DNA of 64,000 bases from Lysinibacter cavernae. GTDB lineage: Bacteria > Actinomycetota > Actinomycetes > Actinomycetales > Microbacteriaceae. The notes below the pieces were generated by a model. It ran no database searches, was not told where the DNA came from, and saw nothing but the letters and a program-made list of their open reading frames with translations. A program made the position numbers and the translations under genes. Positions 18,243-26,326 of this stretch are shown here, piece by piece (position 1 is the stretch's first letter; every line of letters begins with the position of its first letter). The DNA lies in assembly GCF_011758565.1 (NCBI RefSeq), contig NZ_JAAMOX010000002.1:434001-498000 (forward strand). Direction: 5' to 3'.

Positions 18243-19610
18243 CTAGTTGACGGGCGTTTCAAGCAGAACGTCGGCCTTTGCTTTGAAGAACTTCGTGCAG
18301 TAAATCATGGCGGCCGCGACAAAGGCGAAGAGGCCAAGCGAAACAACGCCCCACACCCCACTGTCGGTGACCACAGTCTCGTTCACGGAGTTCCGCATGA
18401 TTGGCGCAACAAAACCGCCAAGGTTGCCAAACGAGTTAATCAGGCCGATGCCAGCCGCGGCGGCCGTCCCCGTGAGGAAGGCGGTTGGGTACGACCAGGT
18501 AATGGGGCCAACCGAGAGGAAGCACGACACTGCGAGGGTAATGAAGAGGATGCCGAGGATCGGCTGGCTGATCGCCCCTGCCCATCCTGAGCCAAGGATA
18601 AAGACGCCAGTTCCGAAAAAGAACAGCGTTCCCCAGTTGCGGCGGCGAAGGATCATTGTCGCATACTTTCCGACAAAGAAGCAGACAAACAAGCCGACGA
18701 GCCACGGGATAGCGGCGACAAGGCCAACCTCCCAACCGACATCCTTACCAAGCAGCCCTGCGACCTGCTGGGGAAGATAGAACGTGGTGCCGTAAACAGC
18801 GATCTGCAGGCAGAAGTAAATCACGGTGAAGTACCAGACTTTCCAGCTCGCCATGGCGCGCCAGACTCCGCTCGGGCCATCGGATTCGCGAACCTTGTCC
18901 TCCTGCACCATCACATCAATCAGGGCCGCCTTTTCCGTCTTATTCAGCCATTTTGCCTTCTGCGGGCTATCCGTCAGGAAGAAGAACGCTGCGATACCGG
19001 CAACAACGGCGAGCATCCCCTCGGCAAAGAACATGACCTGCCAGCCGTGCCACGGCGTGACGGTATCGCCGATGCTGATGAGACCGCCGGAGAGCGGGGC
19101 TCCGAGCATTTGCGAGAAGGGCTGCGCAAGATAGAACAGCGCAAACATTTGCACTCGCACCTTATTTGGGAACCATTCGGCGAGGAACATAATGACACCA
19201 GGAAAGAGCCCTGCCTCGGTAATACCAAGCAAAAACCGAAGGATGATAAACATTGTGTCGTTTGTTGTGAATGCGAAGGCTGCGGCAACAATGCCCCATG
19301 TGATGGCGATCCTGGCAAGCCAGAACCGCGCGCCAAATCTCTTGAGCAGGAGGTTGCTCGGAATCTCAAAGATCGCGTAGCCGATGAAGAAGATACCGGC
19401 GCCGAGCGCAAACGCTCCGTCGCTAATGCCTCGATCAATTTTGAGTGCTTCCTGGGCAAAACCAACGTTCGTTCGATCAAGGAACGCCACAAAATACAGG
19501 ATGATCAACATCGGCATGAGGTGCCGAGTCGCCTTCGAAATCGCCGATTTGAGGGCAGGCCCGTGCAGGGCGTCAGAGACGGCGGCACCGGGGGTTTGGG
19601 TTGTAGACAA
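18243..19610 (-). CDS. MFS transporter, anion:cation symporter (ACS) type
   Basis: 455 residues and 12 predicted membrane helices. It begins with the ACS-family signature LMPMLIILYFVAFLDRTNVG and continues with GYAIFEIPSNLLLKRFGARF. Relatives import organic anions such as hexuronates, tartrate, glucarate or phthalate by proton symport. The start is TTG at 19610 behind AAAGGAG. It is the last gene of the operon isomerase-dehydrogenase-SDR-membrane peptide-MFS, which suggests import of a sugar acid or similar carboxylate. Confidence 0.88.
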   Translation of the reverse strand: MSTTQTPGAAVSDALHGPALKSAISKATRHLMPMLIILYFVAFLDRTNVGFAQEALKIDRGISDGAFALGAGIFFIGYAIFEIPSNLLLKRFGARFWLARIAITWGIVAAAFAFTTNDTMFIILRFLLGITEAGLFPGVIMFLAEWFPNKVRVQMFALFYLAQPFSQMLGAPLSGGLISIGDTVTPWHGWQVMFFAEGMLAVVAGIAAFFFLTDSPQKAKWLNKTEKAALIDVMVQEDKVRESDGPSGVWRAMASWKVWYFTVIYFCLQIAVYGTTFYLPQQVAGLLGKDVGWEVGLVAAIPWLVGLFVCFFVGKYATMILRRRNWGTLFFFGTGVFILGSGWAGAISQPILGILFITLAVSCFLSVGPITWSYPTAFLTGTAAAAGIGLINSFGNLGGFVAPIMRNSVNETVVTDSGVWGVVSLGLFAFVAAAMIYCTKFFKAKADVLLETPVN

Positions 19611-19661
19611 AACAGCTCTCCTTTGAGTAATGTTTGGTTCGCTTACGACGAGGTGACGGTC

Positions 19662-19772
19662 TTAGGCAGACAGGTTTGAGCCGATCATCCAGATACCGGC
19701 ACCAACGAGCAGAATCCCGACGGCAAGAAACAGGATGCGGCCTTTCGACCAGGTTCCGAACAGGCGTGACAT
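19662..19772 (-). CDS. Small single-span membrane protein (36 aa)
   Basis: 36 residues: MSRLFGTWSKGR, then one hydrophobic segment (ILFLAVGILLVGAGIWMIG), then SNLSA and stop. AGGAG lies 7 nt before the ATG and overlaps the end of the SDR gene, with only 9 nt between them, so coupled translation is likely. It sits between the SDR and MFS genes in one operon. It may be a small accessory subunit of the transporter (inference). I know no named family for it. Confidence 0.7.
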   Translation of the reverse strand: MSRLFGTWSKGRILFLAVGILLVGAGIWMIGSNLSA

Positions 19773-19781
19773 AGTGCGCTC

Positions 19782-20549
19782 CTAATGCATGTAGAGTCCG
19801 CCGTCGACGTTGAGGGTTTGACCCGTCACGAAGCCAGCGTCCTCGCTAATGAGGTAGGCAATGGCCGCCGCGATGTCGCGCGGAGTACCAATGCGGGGAA
19901 GAACACCATCGGCCGCCATCGCGACCTTGCGCTCCTCGGTGAGCGTTCCGCCCATGATGTCGGTATCGATTGGTCCTGGCGAAATAGCGTTGGCAGTGAT
20001 TCCCAGCGGGCCGAGCTCCCGCGCAACGCTTCGGGTGAAGCCGATCACGCCGGCTTTTGCTGCCGAGTAGACCGTCTTGCTGAAGGTTCCACCACCACGC
20101 TGCGCCGACACCGACGACAGACTGACTACGCGGCCAATCCCGTGCGAAACCATTGATTCCACGGCACGGCGGGTCACAAAATGCACACCGTTGAGATTGA
20201 TGTTCATCACCCGGTTCCACTCCTCGCTCGTCACGTCGAGGTATGGCACAGGAGAGGACACCCCCGCGAGGTTCACAAGGGCAACTATTTGTGGGAGGGC
20301 GAGCTCCAAGCGATCGTAGGCGGCACGGACCTGAGCTTCGTCGGCGACGTTTGCGCCGACGCCACTCGCAACGACGCCAAACTCCTCGGCGATTTCTGCC
20401 GCGACGGCCTGAGCTGCATCCTCGTCAATATCGATAATGCCAATGTTCCAGCCGCGCTCAGCAAGGTACTTGGCCGAGGCCCGTCCGATGCCGCGAGGCG
20501 AGGCCGCCCCGGTCAGTACAACGCTGCGCGATTCGGGAAAAGCGTTCAT
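19782..20549 (-). CDS. SDR-family oxidoreductase
   Basis: 255 residues, classical short-chain dehydrogenase: cofactor motif TGAASPRGIGRAS near the N-terminus, NLAGVS, active site with Ser in SLSSVS and YSAAKAG, and the C-terminal end GQTLNVDGGLYMH. It acts as an NAD(P)-dependent alcohol dehydrogenase or ketoreductase. It overlaps the upstream dehydrogenase gene by 4 bp. In this operon it probably oxidises a sugar acid or its derivative (inference). Confidence 0.88.
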   Translation of the reverse strand: MNAFPESRSVVLTGAASPRGIGRASAKYLAERGWNIGIIDIDEDAAQAVAAEIAEEFGVVASGVGANVADEAQVRAAYDRLELALPQIVALVNLAGVSSPVPYLDVTSEEWNRVMNINLNGVHFVTRRAVESMVSHGIGRVVSLSSVSAQRGGGTFSKTVYSAAKAGVIGFTRSVARELGPLGITANAISPGPIDTDIMGGTLTEERKVAMAADGVLPRIGTPRDIAAAIAYLISEDAGFVTGQTLNVDGGLYMH

Positions 20550-21514
20550 GAGGTGACTCCTTCGTGGATGGGGGCCGGCCCAAGCTCATCCATCAGCTCT
20601 TTGATGGCCACGTAGGCCCGGTTACGGTACGCCACGAGTTCCGCGGTGCGCTCTGCGGGAACGTCGAGGTAGCCAGCACCGGATTTGGTACCAAATTTTC
20701 CGGCCTCAACAAGCTGCGCGAGCGATTCGGGCGTGGCGAAGCGTTCTGGCCAGCGGGTCTGCAACGACGCGTAGCAGAACGAGTACACGTCAAGTCCTGC
20801 CATATCAGCGATGGCAAACGGCCCAAAGACGGGGAGCCGGAACCCAAACGTCGTGCGCACGATGGTGTCAATATCCTGCGCCGTGGCAACACCCTCTTCA
20901 ACGAGCTGGGTTGCCTCGTGAAACAGCGCGTATTGGAGCCGGTTTAACACAAAACCGGTCGAATCGCGTACCCGAGCGGTCTCCTTGCCCGTGGCAGTCA
21001 CAATCTCTTCAACCGTCGACAGGATGCTCTCATCGGTGCCCTCGTGGGGAATCAGTTCGACGCCGGGAATGAAGGGGGCAGGGTTTGAGAAGTGCACCCC
21101 GAGAAAACGACCGGGGTTGGTTACGGCTTCGGCAAGCTTGCCAATCAGGATGGTCGAGGTATTCGAGCCAATAATGGCGTCTTCGCGGGCTGCCGCACTG
21201 ATCCGGCGAAGCGTGGCGTGTTTGATCTCGATCTTCTCGGGAACGGCCTCTTCGATAAAATCTGCGTCGGCAACGGCATCCTCTACCGATTCGGCTGGCG
21301 AGAGGTTTGCTTCGATGAGTTCGACGCTGCCGACGGGGAAGAGCCCGTCGGCCACAAACTGCTTGGTCTCCTCGATGATGCGGTCGTAATTCGTTTTGGC
21401 GATCTCAGCGGAGACGTCCGCAATGCGAACGGTGGCACCGGAGAGGGCGAGCACCTGAGCGATGCCTCCGCCCATGTATCCGGAGCCGACAACGGCAATA
21501 GTGCGATGAGTCAT
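20546..21514 (-). CDS. 3-hydroxyacyl-CoA-dehydrogenase-family enzyme (L-gulonate-dehydrogenase-like)
   Basis: 322 residues from ATG 21514, where the Rossmann motif begins (VVGSGYMGGGIAQVLALSGA). The C-terminal helical domain carries RVRDSTGFVLNRLQYALFHE. The length of about 320 residues matches the short members of the family, which include 3-hydroxybutyryl-CoA dehydrogenase and lambda-crystallin/L-gulonate 3-dehydrogenase. The neighbours (sugar isomerase, SDR, sugar-acid transporter) favour a hydroxy-acid substrate that is not CoA-bound; that choice is inference. AGAGAGG precedes the start. Confidence 0.85.
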   Translation of the reverse strand: MTHRTIAVVGSGYMGGGIAQVLALSGATVRIADVSAEIAKTNYDRIIEETKQFVADGLFPVGSVELIEANLSPAESVEDAVADADFIEEAVPEKIEIKHATLRRISAAAREDAIIGSNTSTILIGKLAEAVTNPGRFLGVHFSNPAPFIPGVELIPHEGTDESILSTVEEIVTATGKETARVRDSTGFVLNRLQYALFHEATQLVEEGVATAQDIDTIVRTTFGFRLPVFGPFAIADMAGLDVYSFCYASLQTRWPERFATPESLAQLVEAGKFGTKSGAGYLDVPAERTAELVAYRNRAYVAIKELMDELGPAPIHEGVTS

Positions 21515-21524
21515 GGGGGCCTCT

Positions 21525-22463
21525 CTAGTTGGTTGGAAGGAGCGAGCGGATGTACTTCTGGTTGGTGGCGCAGACGCCGAGGCTGTCGCCTCCGTAGTGT
21601 TCCGCGAGGATGATGCCGTTAAAACCGAGCGCAAGCGCATCCCTGAACACTTGGCGGTAATTGATGAGCCCGGTTTCCATGGTCGATGGCACCGACGTTG
21701 CCCAGCTGCCGTCCGCGGCTTCGTCGCGGGTGTAGTTCTTGACGTGCCAGTAGTTGGCATATGGAAGGGTTTTGGCAAAGAGCTCGCGCCAGTCCTCAAC
21801 CGGGCGGTGCAGCCGGATGAGGTTTGCCACGTCGGGATTCAGGCCAACGTTGTCGAGCCCAACCTCTTCAACAAATCGCACGGCGCTGTCGGCCGTGCCG
21901 AGGTAGGTGTCCTCATACAGTTCGAGCGAGAGCGGCAGCCCAACCGAGGCGGCGTGCGTGCCAAGCTCGCGGATGCGCTTGACGGCCGTGTCCCAGACCT
22001 CGGGGTCTGCGGGGTCTTTTGGGCCTTCTGCCGTCCAAAACCACAGCGCTTTCCGCTGCGCTTCGCTGAACGGCTGATGAAGACCCGTCGAGAAAACCTC
22101 CATGCCCCACTCGGCGGCCGCATCAATCGTGCGGTGCGCATACGCAAGGTTGCGTTCTTCGTGGCCAGGCATGATGACGCTCTGGCGCTGCAGGTGCACA
22201 GATGGGACCCGCACACCGTGTGAGGCTGCTATCGAGAGAAACTCGTCGCGACGCGACGGTTCAAGATCAGCAGGTCGCACGTGACTGTCGGCAAGCTCGG
22301 CCAGGGTAAACCCAACCTTGGCAACCTGCGCGAACATGTCATCCCAGACCTCCGCTGGCGCATCGTGCATCCGCACGCCTTGCTGGTCTATGGCCGCAAA
22401 TCCGTGCAAACAGGTGGCGATCGGCCAGGTGTCTGCCGTGTATGAGTTCGTTGATTCCAGCAT
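21525..22463 (-). CDS. Sugar phosphate isomerase/epimerase, TIM-barrel (Xylose_isom-like)
   Basis: About 312 residues of AP_endonuc_2/xylose-isomerase-like TIM barrel. Metal-ligand candidates are Glu in LSLELYEDTYLG, Asp and His in NVGLNPDVANLIR and NYWHVKNYT, and Glu in IILAEHYGG. Family members isomerise or epimerise sugars or act on keto-acids. It is the first gene of the operon. ATG 22463 is preceded by GGAG; ATG 22478 in frame is possible. The promoter and a palindromic operator lie 50-85 nt upstream. Confidence 0.85.
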   Translation of the reverse strand: MLESTNSYTADTWPIATCLHGFAAIDQQGVRMHDAPAEVWDDMFAQVAKVGFTLAELADSHVRPADLEPSRRDEFLSIAASHGVRVPSVHLQRQSVIMPGHEERNLAYAHRTIDAAAEWGMEVFSTGLHQPFSEAQRKALWFWTAEGPKDPADPEVWDTAVKRIRELGTHAASVGLPLSLELYEDTYLGTADSAVRFVEEVGLDNVGLNPDVANLIRLHRPVEDWRELFAKTLPYANYWHVKNYTRDEAADGSWATSVPSTMETGLINYRQVFRDALALGFNGIILAEHYGGDSLGVCATNQKYIRSLLPTN

Positions 22464-22512
22464 CCTGCTCCATTGCATGTCGAAGTTGAGTCATCGCCGC
22501 CGGAGCGACTTT

Positions 22513-22547
22513 CGTAGATCCTATAGGATCTACGATGCCCTTATCAA
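22513..22547 (-). promoter_or_regulatory. Promoter with 22-bp palindromic operator for the catabolic operon
   Basis: A perfect 22-bp palindrome (22513-22534, core GATCCTATAGGATC) coincides with a minus-strand promoter: -35 TTGATA (complement of 22542-22547), 16-bp spacer, -10 TATAGG (complement of 22520-22525). A repressor bound to the palindrome would block RNA polymerase. The FCD-type GntR regulator at 17439 is the likely binder (inference). Confidence 0.72.
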
Positions 22548-22711
22548 GCATCCCATCGAACTCCGCACAAGGCAGCACAGCGAGACTGCGAAACAAGACC
22601 GCACCCGGCAGCATCACGGGAAGTCGGCACAAAACCTACCCAGCAGAGGGAGACGGGCAGCACAAATCAACCTCAGCAGAGGTAGTAACTCACACGAGAG
22701 AGGAGCTCGGC

Positions 22712-23140
22712 CTAGCGAAGGCGGAAGCGAGCAACCAGTTCGCGCACGGTGTGGCCGGCATCCGCGGCGACACGACCGATGGAGGCAGCGGCAGTCTCGA
22801 CGCCCTCGCTCAGCACGTGGGAGTCATCTTCAACATCGCGGAACTCAACGGTGACATCACCGTCAAAATCAGCACTCAAGAAAGGGACCACAAAGTCCTC
22901 AACATACTCAAGCGGCTCGTAACACAGCGTGTAATAGCGGTGCTGCCCCTCTTCGCGCACGCTCACCAGCTCGGCCTCGCGAAGCACCTTGAGGTGCTTA
23001 GAAACGGTTGGCTGGCTCAGCTCAAGCTTGGCGACAATCTCGGAGACACTAATCTCCTTTTCCTGCCGATATCGTTCCAGCAGAATAAGCAGGATGTCAC
23101 GACGTGTCGCATCCGCGATGACGTTGAAAATATCTGGCAT
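22712..23140 (-). CDS. ArsR-family winged-helix regulator
   Basis: 142 residues from ATG 23140. The helix-turn-helix region is ISVSEIVAKLELSQPTVSKH, followed by LKVLREAELVSVREEGQHRY, the classic ArsR recognition helix and wing. The N-terminus (IFNVIADATRRDILLILLE) also fits. The family's usual metal-binding ELCVCDL motif is absent, so it may not be a metal sensor. The C-terminal 60 residues are acidic and unique. It is divergent from the trkH gene and may regulate it (inference). Confidence 0.87.
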   Translation of the reverse strand: MPDIFNVIADATRRDILLILLERYRQEKEISVSEIVAKLELSQPTVSKHLKVLREAELVSVREEGQHRYYTLCYEPLEYVEDFVVPFLSADFDGDVTVEFRDVEDDSHVLSEGVETAAASIGRVAADAGHTVRELVARFRLR

Positions 23141-23228
23141 ACCTACAGGGTACTTGGCTAAGTGTGTAGCATGACAACCAGTCGACAAAAGTTGTACCCC
23201 GCACGCTGCCCACAAGGCATGAACAAGG

Positions 23229-24677
23229 ATGCCAATGGCCCGCCCCGCAATAGCACCACAGCTGCCACTGCATAGAAGAATCCGCAGAGCTGTGAACGAG
23301 CTAGCCGAATCATGGCCAGCCCGATTTACCATCATGGTGTTCAGCGCACTGATCCTCATTTTCACCGGCCTACTCATGCTGCCAATCGCGTCGGCAGAGG
23401 GGGTCACGACTCCCCTGGTAAACGCGTTCTTTACCGCGATGTCGGCCATCTGCGTGACCGGACTCACCGTTGTCGACATGGCATCCCACTGGTCAGCATT
23501 TGGCAACATCGTGATTGTGCTTGGCATCCAAATTGGCGGCATCGGCGTGTTGACCGTCGCAAGCCTCCTTGGGCTCGCCGTGTCGCGAAGGCTCGGCCTC
23601 AAGCAGCGACTTCTCGCCGCGAGCGACACCAACCCGATGCGCGCCCACCACGGCCCGGTCTCGGAGAGCCAGACGGTTGGCCTCGGCGAAATTGGCGGCC
23701 TGCTGAGCGCCGTGCTCTTCAGCGTGCTCGCAATCGAGAGCATGCTCACGCTCCTCATCTTCCCCCGCCTGCTCATGATGGGCGAAGACGTGCTCACCGC
23801 GCTCTGGCACAGCTTTTTCTTCGCGGCCTCTGCCTTTACCAATACAGGCTTTGTCCCAACCGCCGACGGGATGACCCCCTTCGAGACCGACCCCTACATG
23901 CTTACGGTGCTTGGCATCGGCGTGTTCCTCGGCAGCATCGGGTTCCCCGTTATTTTTGCGCTCTACCGCTTTGCGAAGGTTCGCGGATGGAAACGGCCGA
24001 GTCGCTTCCCACTCCACGCCAAGCTCACGCTGCTCACGACCGCCGTCCTCATCATCCTCGGCGCGCTCGCCATCGGGGCCCTCGAATGGAGCAACGGAGA
24101 CACACTCGGCGAGCAGACAATCGGGCAGCGATTCCTCTCGTCGATGTTCATGTCAACAATGACCAGGTCTGGCGGTCTCGCGACCCTCGACGTTGAGCAG
24201 ATGAACGGCTCAACCCTGCTCGTCATGGACATGCTCATGTTTGTTGGCGGAGGTTCCGCGTCCACGGCAGGAGGCATCAAGGTCACGACCCTCGCGGTGC
24301 TCTTCCTCGCCGCCTTTGCCGAGGCGCGCGGCTATCAGGACATTCAGGCCTTTGAACGCCGCATCCCAACCGAAGTCCTTCGAGTTGCGGTGAGCGTTGT
24401 GCTCTGGGCCGCAACCATCGTGGCAACGTCATCCATCATCCTGCTGCACATGACCAAAGCGCCGCTCGACCATGTGCTCTTTGACGTGATCTCCGCCTTT
24501 GGCACGTGTGGTCTCAGTACGGGGCTCACCGAGAACCTGCCGGATGCCGGCAAGTACGTCATCGCTGCCACCATGTGGGCAGGACGAGTTGGTACAGTTA
24601 CACTCGCAGCTGCGGTTGCTGCGAGCAGTCGCTCACAGTTCTTCCGCAGACCAGAAGAAAGGCCGATCGTTGGTTGA
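23229..24677 (+). CDS. TrkH/KtrB-family potassium uptake channel subunit
   Basis: 482 residues with about eight membrane helices. Pore-loop filter motifs recur, such as CVTGLTVVDM, AFTNTGFVP, TRSGGLATLD and FGTCGLSTGL, each carrying the Gly of the K+ selectivity filter. It forms the K+-translocating subunit together with a cytosolic NAD-binding regulator. The regulator gene overlaps its last 8 bases, so the pair is translated together. Confidence 0.9.
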   Translation: MPMARPAIAPQLPLHRRIRRAVNELAESWPARFTIMVFSALILIFTGLLMLPIASAEGVTTPLVNAFFTAMSAICVTGLTVVDMASHWSAFGNIVIVLGIQIGGIGVLTVASLLGLAVSRRLGLKQRLLAASDTNPMRAHHGPVSESQTVGLGEIGGLLSAVLFSVLAIESMLTLLIFPRLLMMGEDVLTALWHSFFFAASAFTNTGFVPTADGMTPFETDPYMLTVLGIGVFLGSIGFPVIFALYRFAKVRGWKRPSRFPLHAKLTLLTTAVLIILGALAIGALEWSNGDTLGEQTIGQRFLSSMFMSTMTRSGGLATLDVEQMNGSTLLVMDMLMFVGGGSASTAGGIKVTTLAVLFLAAFAEARGYQDIQAFERRIPTEVLRVAVSVVLWAATIVATSSIILLHMTKAPLDHVLFDVISAFGTCGLSTGLTENLPDAGKYVIAATMWAGRVGTVTLAAAVAASSRSQFFRRPEERPIVG

Positions 24678-25341
24678 TCGTATTCGTCATGACTCGCCAG
24701 TGCTCATCGTGGGCCTTGGACGATTTGGTGCAGCCACGGCCGGGCAGCTCGATCGACTCGACCGCGAGGTCCTTGCAGTCGATACCGACTCGGTGCTCGT
24801 GCAAAAATGGGCAGACCGGGTCACCCACACCGTGCAGGCCGACGCCCGCTCGATTGACGCCCTCATCCAAATCGGCGCCAAAGACTTTGATATCGCCGTC
24901 GTTGCGGTTGGTTCGTCAGTAGAGGCGAGCGTGCTTGTTGCCGCGAACCTCGTCGATCTTGGTATCCCCCAGATCTGGGCGAAGGCCATTTCACAGTCAC
25001 ACGGCAAGATCCTCGAGCGCATCGGCGTGAACCACGTTATCTACCCCGAGCGCGAAGCCGGAGAGCGCGTTGCGCACCTGGTTTCGGGTCGGATGCTCGA
25101 CTTCATCCAGTTTGACGACGACTTCGTGCTCGTCAAGATGTACCCACCGAAGCCCATCCGCGGCCTCAACCTCACCGAGAGCGGTGTGCGCAGCAAGTAC
25201 CGCGTCACGGTTGTTGGCGTGAAGTCGCCCGGCAAGCCGTTTACGTACGCCACCAATGAGACCGTGGTGTCGAACCACGACCTCATTATCGTTTCGGGCA
25301 CCGGCGCTGACATCGAGCGATTCGCGTCACTCGGCAGCTAA
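24670..25341 (+). CDS. TrkA/KtrA-family NAD-binding regulator of K+ uptake
   Basis: 223 residues: RCK_N domain with the Rossmann motif VLIVGLGRFGAATAGQLDRL and the acidic VDTD, then a C-terminal RCK_C domain (about 140-220). Such subunits form octameric rings that gate the TrkH/KtrB channel with nucleotides. The start is TTG at 24670, inside the 3' end of the channel gene, preceded by AAAGG; similarity begins at this point. Confidence 0.9.
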   Translation: MVDRIRHDSPVLIVGLGRFGAATAGQLDRLDREVLAVDTDSVLVQKWADRVTHTVQADARSIDALIQIGAKDFDIAVVAVGSSVEASVLVAANLVDLGIPQIWAKAISQSHGKILERIGVNHVIYPEREAGERVAHLVSGRMLDFIQFDDDFVLVKMYPPKPIRGLNLTESGVRSKYRVTVVGVKSPGKPFTYATNETVVSNHDLIIVSGTGADIERFASLGS

Positions 25342-25390
25342 CGCGGCGGCTGCATCCCGCGCTTGCGCTGGGCCTGCTTCCGTGCAGCCG

Positions 25391-25438
25391 TCACAGCCAC
25401 AGCCACAGTCACAGTCACAGTCACAGTCACAGTCACAG
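25391..25438. repeat. Eight tandem hexamers (consensus TCACAG)
   Basis: Eight contiguous 6-nt units: TCACAG, CCACAG twice, then TCACAG five times. The array starts 49 nt after the trkA stop and runs straight into a long hairpin. It is non-coding. Unit identity suggests recent slippage expansion. Confidence 0.9.
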
Positions 25439-25491
25439 AATGGTCACGGATCCACCCAATCCTGCGACCTTGGGTGGATCCGTGACCATTC
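25438..25491. repeat. Perfect 22-bp stem hairpin
   Basis: Arms 25438-25459 and 25470-25491 are perfectly complementary, with a 10-nt loop. There is no T tract. It follows the hexamer array in the gap between trkA and the tetR gene. It may act as a transcript end for the potassium operon. Confidence 0.85.
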
Positions 25492-25534
25492 TGCTGCGAA
25501 GGCGTTCCCGCGAAGGCGCGGTCCATTCCCTAGT

Positions 25535-25604
25535 CGTCGCGAATCGGTCCTCGCGAATCGGCCGTCACGAATCAGCCGTCGAGAATCGGTCGTGACGAAT
25601 CGAC
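25535..25604. repeat. Five tandem 14-nt degenerate repeats
   Basis: Five contiguous 14-nt units with the consensus CGTCGCGAATCGGY start at 25535, 25549, 25563, 25577 and 25591. GAATC is invariant in all five. There is no spacer, so it is not CRISPR-like. The array ends 48 nt before the -35 of the tetR promoter. Confidence 0.85.
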
Positions 25605-25637
25605 AATTACTGTGCGTTTGCTGCGAATAATACAGAC

Positions 25638-25681
25638 CTGCAAGTTTGCAGTTGTGCATAAATGCAGAACTGCCGCATAAT
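25638..25681 (+). promoter_or_regulatory. Promoter and candidate operator of the tetR-MFS operon
   Basis: -35 TTGTGC (25652-25657), 18-bp spacer, -10 CATAAT (25676-25681). The start codon GTG at 25688 is 6 nt after the -10, so transcription should begin at or next to the start codon and the message would be leaderless. CTGCAAGTTTGCAG (25638-25651) just upstream is a near-perfect inverted repeat and a possible TetR site. Confidence 0.6.
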
Positions 25682-25687
25682 TATTGA

Positions 25688-26326
25688 GTGACCTCAGCGA
25701 CCCCATCCCAGCCCATCGGCCTCCGCGAGCGCAAGCGCCTTGAGACGCGTGCCGCCCTCGAACAGGCAGCCGTCAAGATCGTGCTGCGGGACGGTTTTGA
25801 CCAGGCAACCGTTGACGCGATGTGCGCAGAGGCGAACGTGTCGCCGCGCACGTTTTTCAACTACTTCGAGAGCAAAGAAGACGCCATTCTTGGGGTCTTC
25901 GACGAAAAGCTCGACGAGGCCAGCATCACGGAATGTGTTGCTGCCAGCAGCACCGACGACATCCTCGAATCGATCATGGATGTCCTGTTCAAACTCCTCG
26001 GCCCAAGCGTCTCTGGCGTCAGCCTGCAAAAGTCACGCATCGAGATCATCAAGCAAAACCCACACCTACTCGGCCGCCACATCGCCCAGATGACCCGCAT
26101 GAGCGAACAGCTCCTTGTGGCCATCCGCATGCTGGTCAGCCAAGATCCACGTTTTTCCCACGAATCAACTGACGAACAGTCCGCAACTGCCGAAATGCTC
26201 CTCGCCATTGGGGGCGGCGCACTCCGCGTCGCCGTTCGCGAGTGGGTCGCATCGGGCGGCGAACGCACCAATATTCAACTCCGAGCCGCAGAGCTCGCCA
26301 GAAAGGTAATCGAACAACTCCAATGA
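25688..26326 (+). CDS. TetR-family regulator
   Basis: 212 residues. The N-terminal helix-turn-helix has GFDQATVDAMCAEANVSPRT and then FFNYFESKEDAILGV, standard for the family; the C-terminal effector domain is unspecific. The GTG start lies 6 nt behind a -10 box, which implies leaderless translation. It overlaps the MFS gene by 4 bp (ATGA). It is most likely the local repressor of the drug-efflux transporter, as in many TetR-MFS pairs. Confidence 0.9.
   Translation: MTSATPSQPIGLRERKRLETRAALEQAAVKIVLRDGFDQATVDAMCAEANVSPRTFFNYFESKEDAILGVFDEKLDEASITECVAASSTDDILESIMDVLFKLLGPSVSGVSLQKSRIEIIKQNPHLLGRHIAQMTRMSEQLLVAIRMLVSQDPRFSHESTDEQSATAEMLLAIGGGALRVAVREWVASGGERTNIQLRAAELARKVIEQLQ

Noticed and set aside
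25535-25604. Possible CRISPR array
   Set aside because: Units are 14 nt with no spacers, and there are no cas genes nearby. It is a plain tandem repeat.
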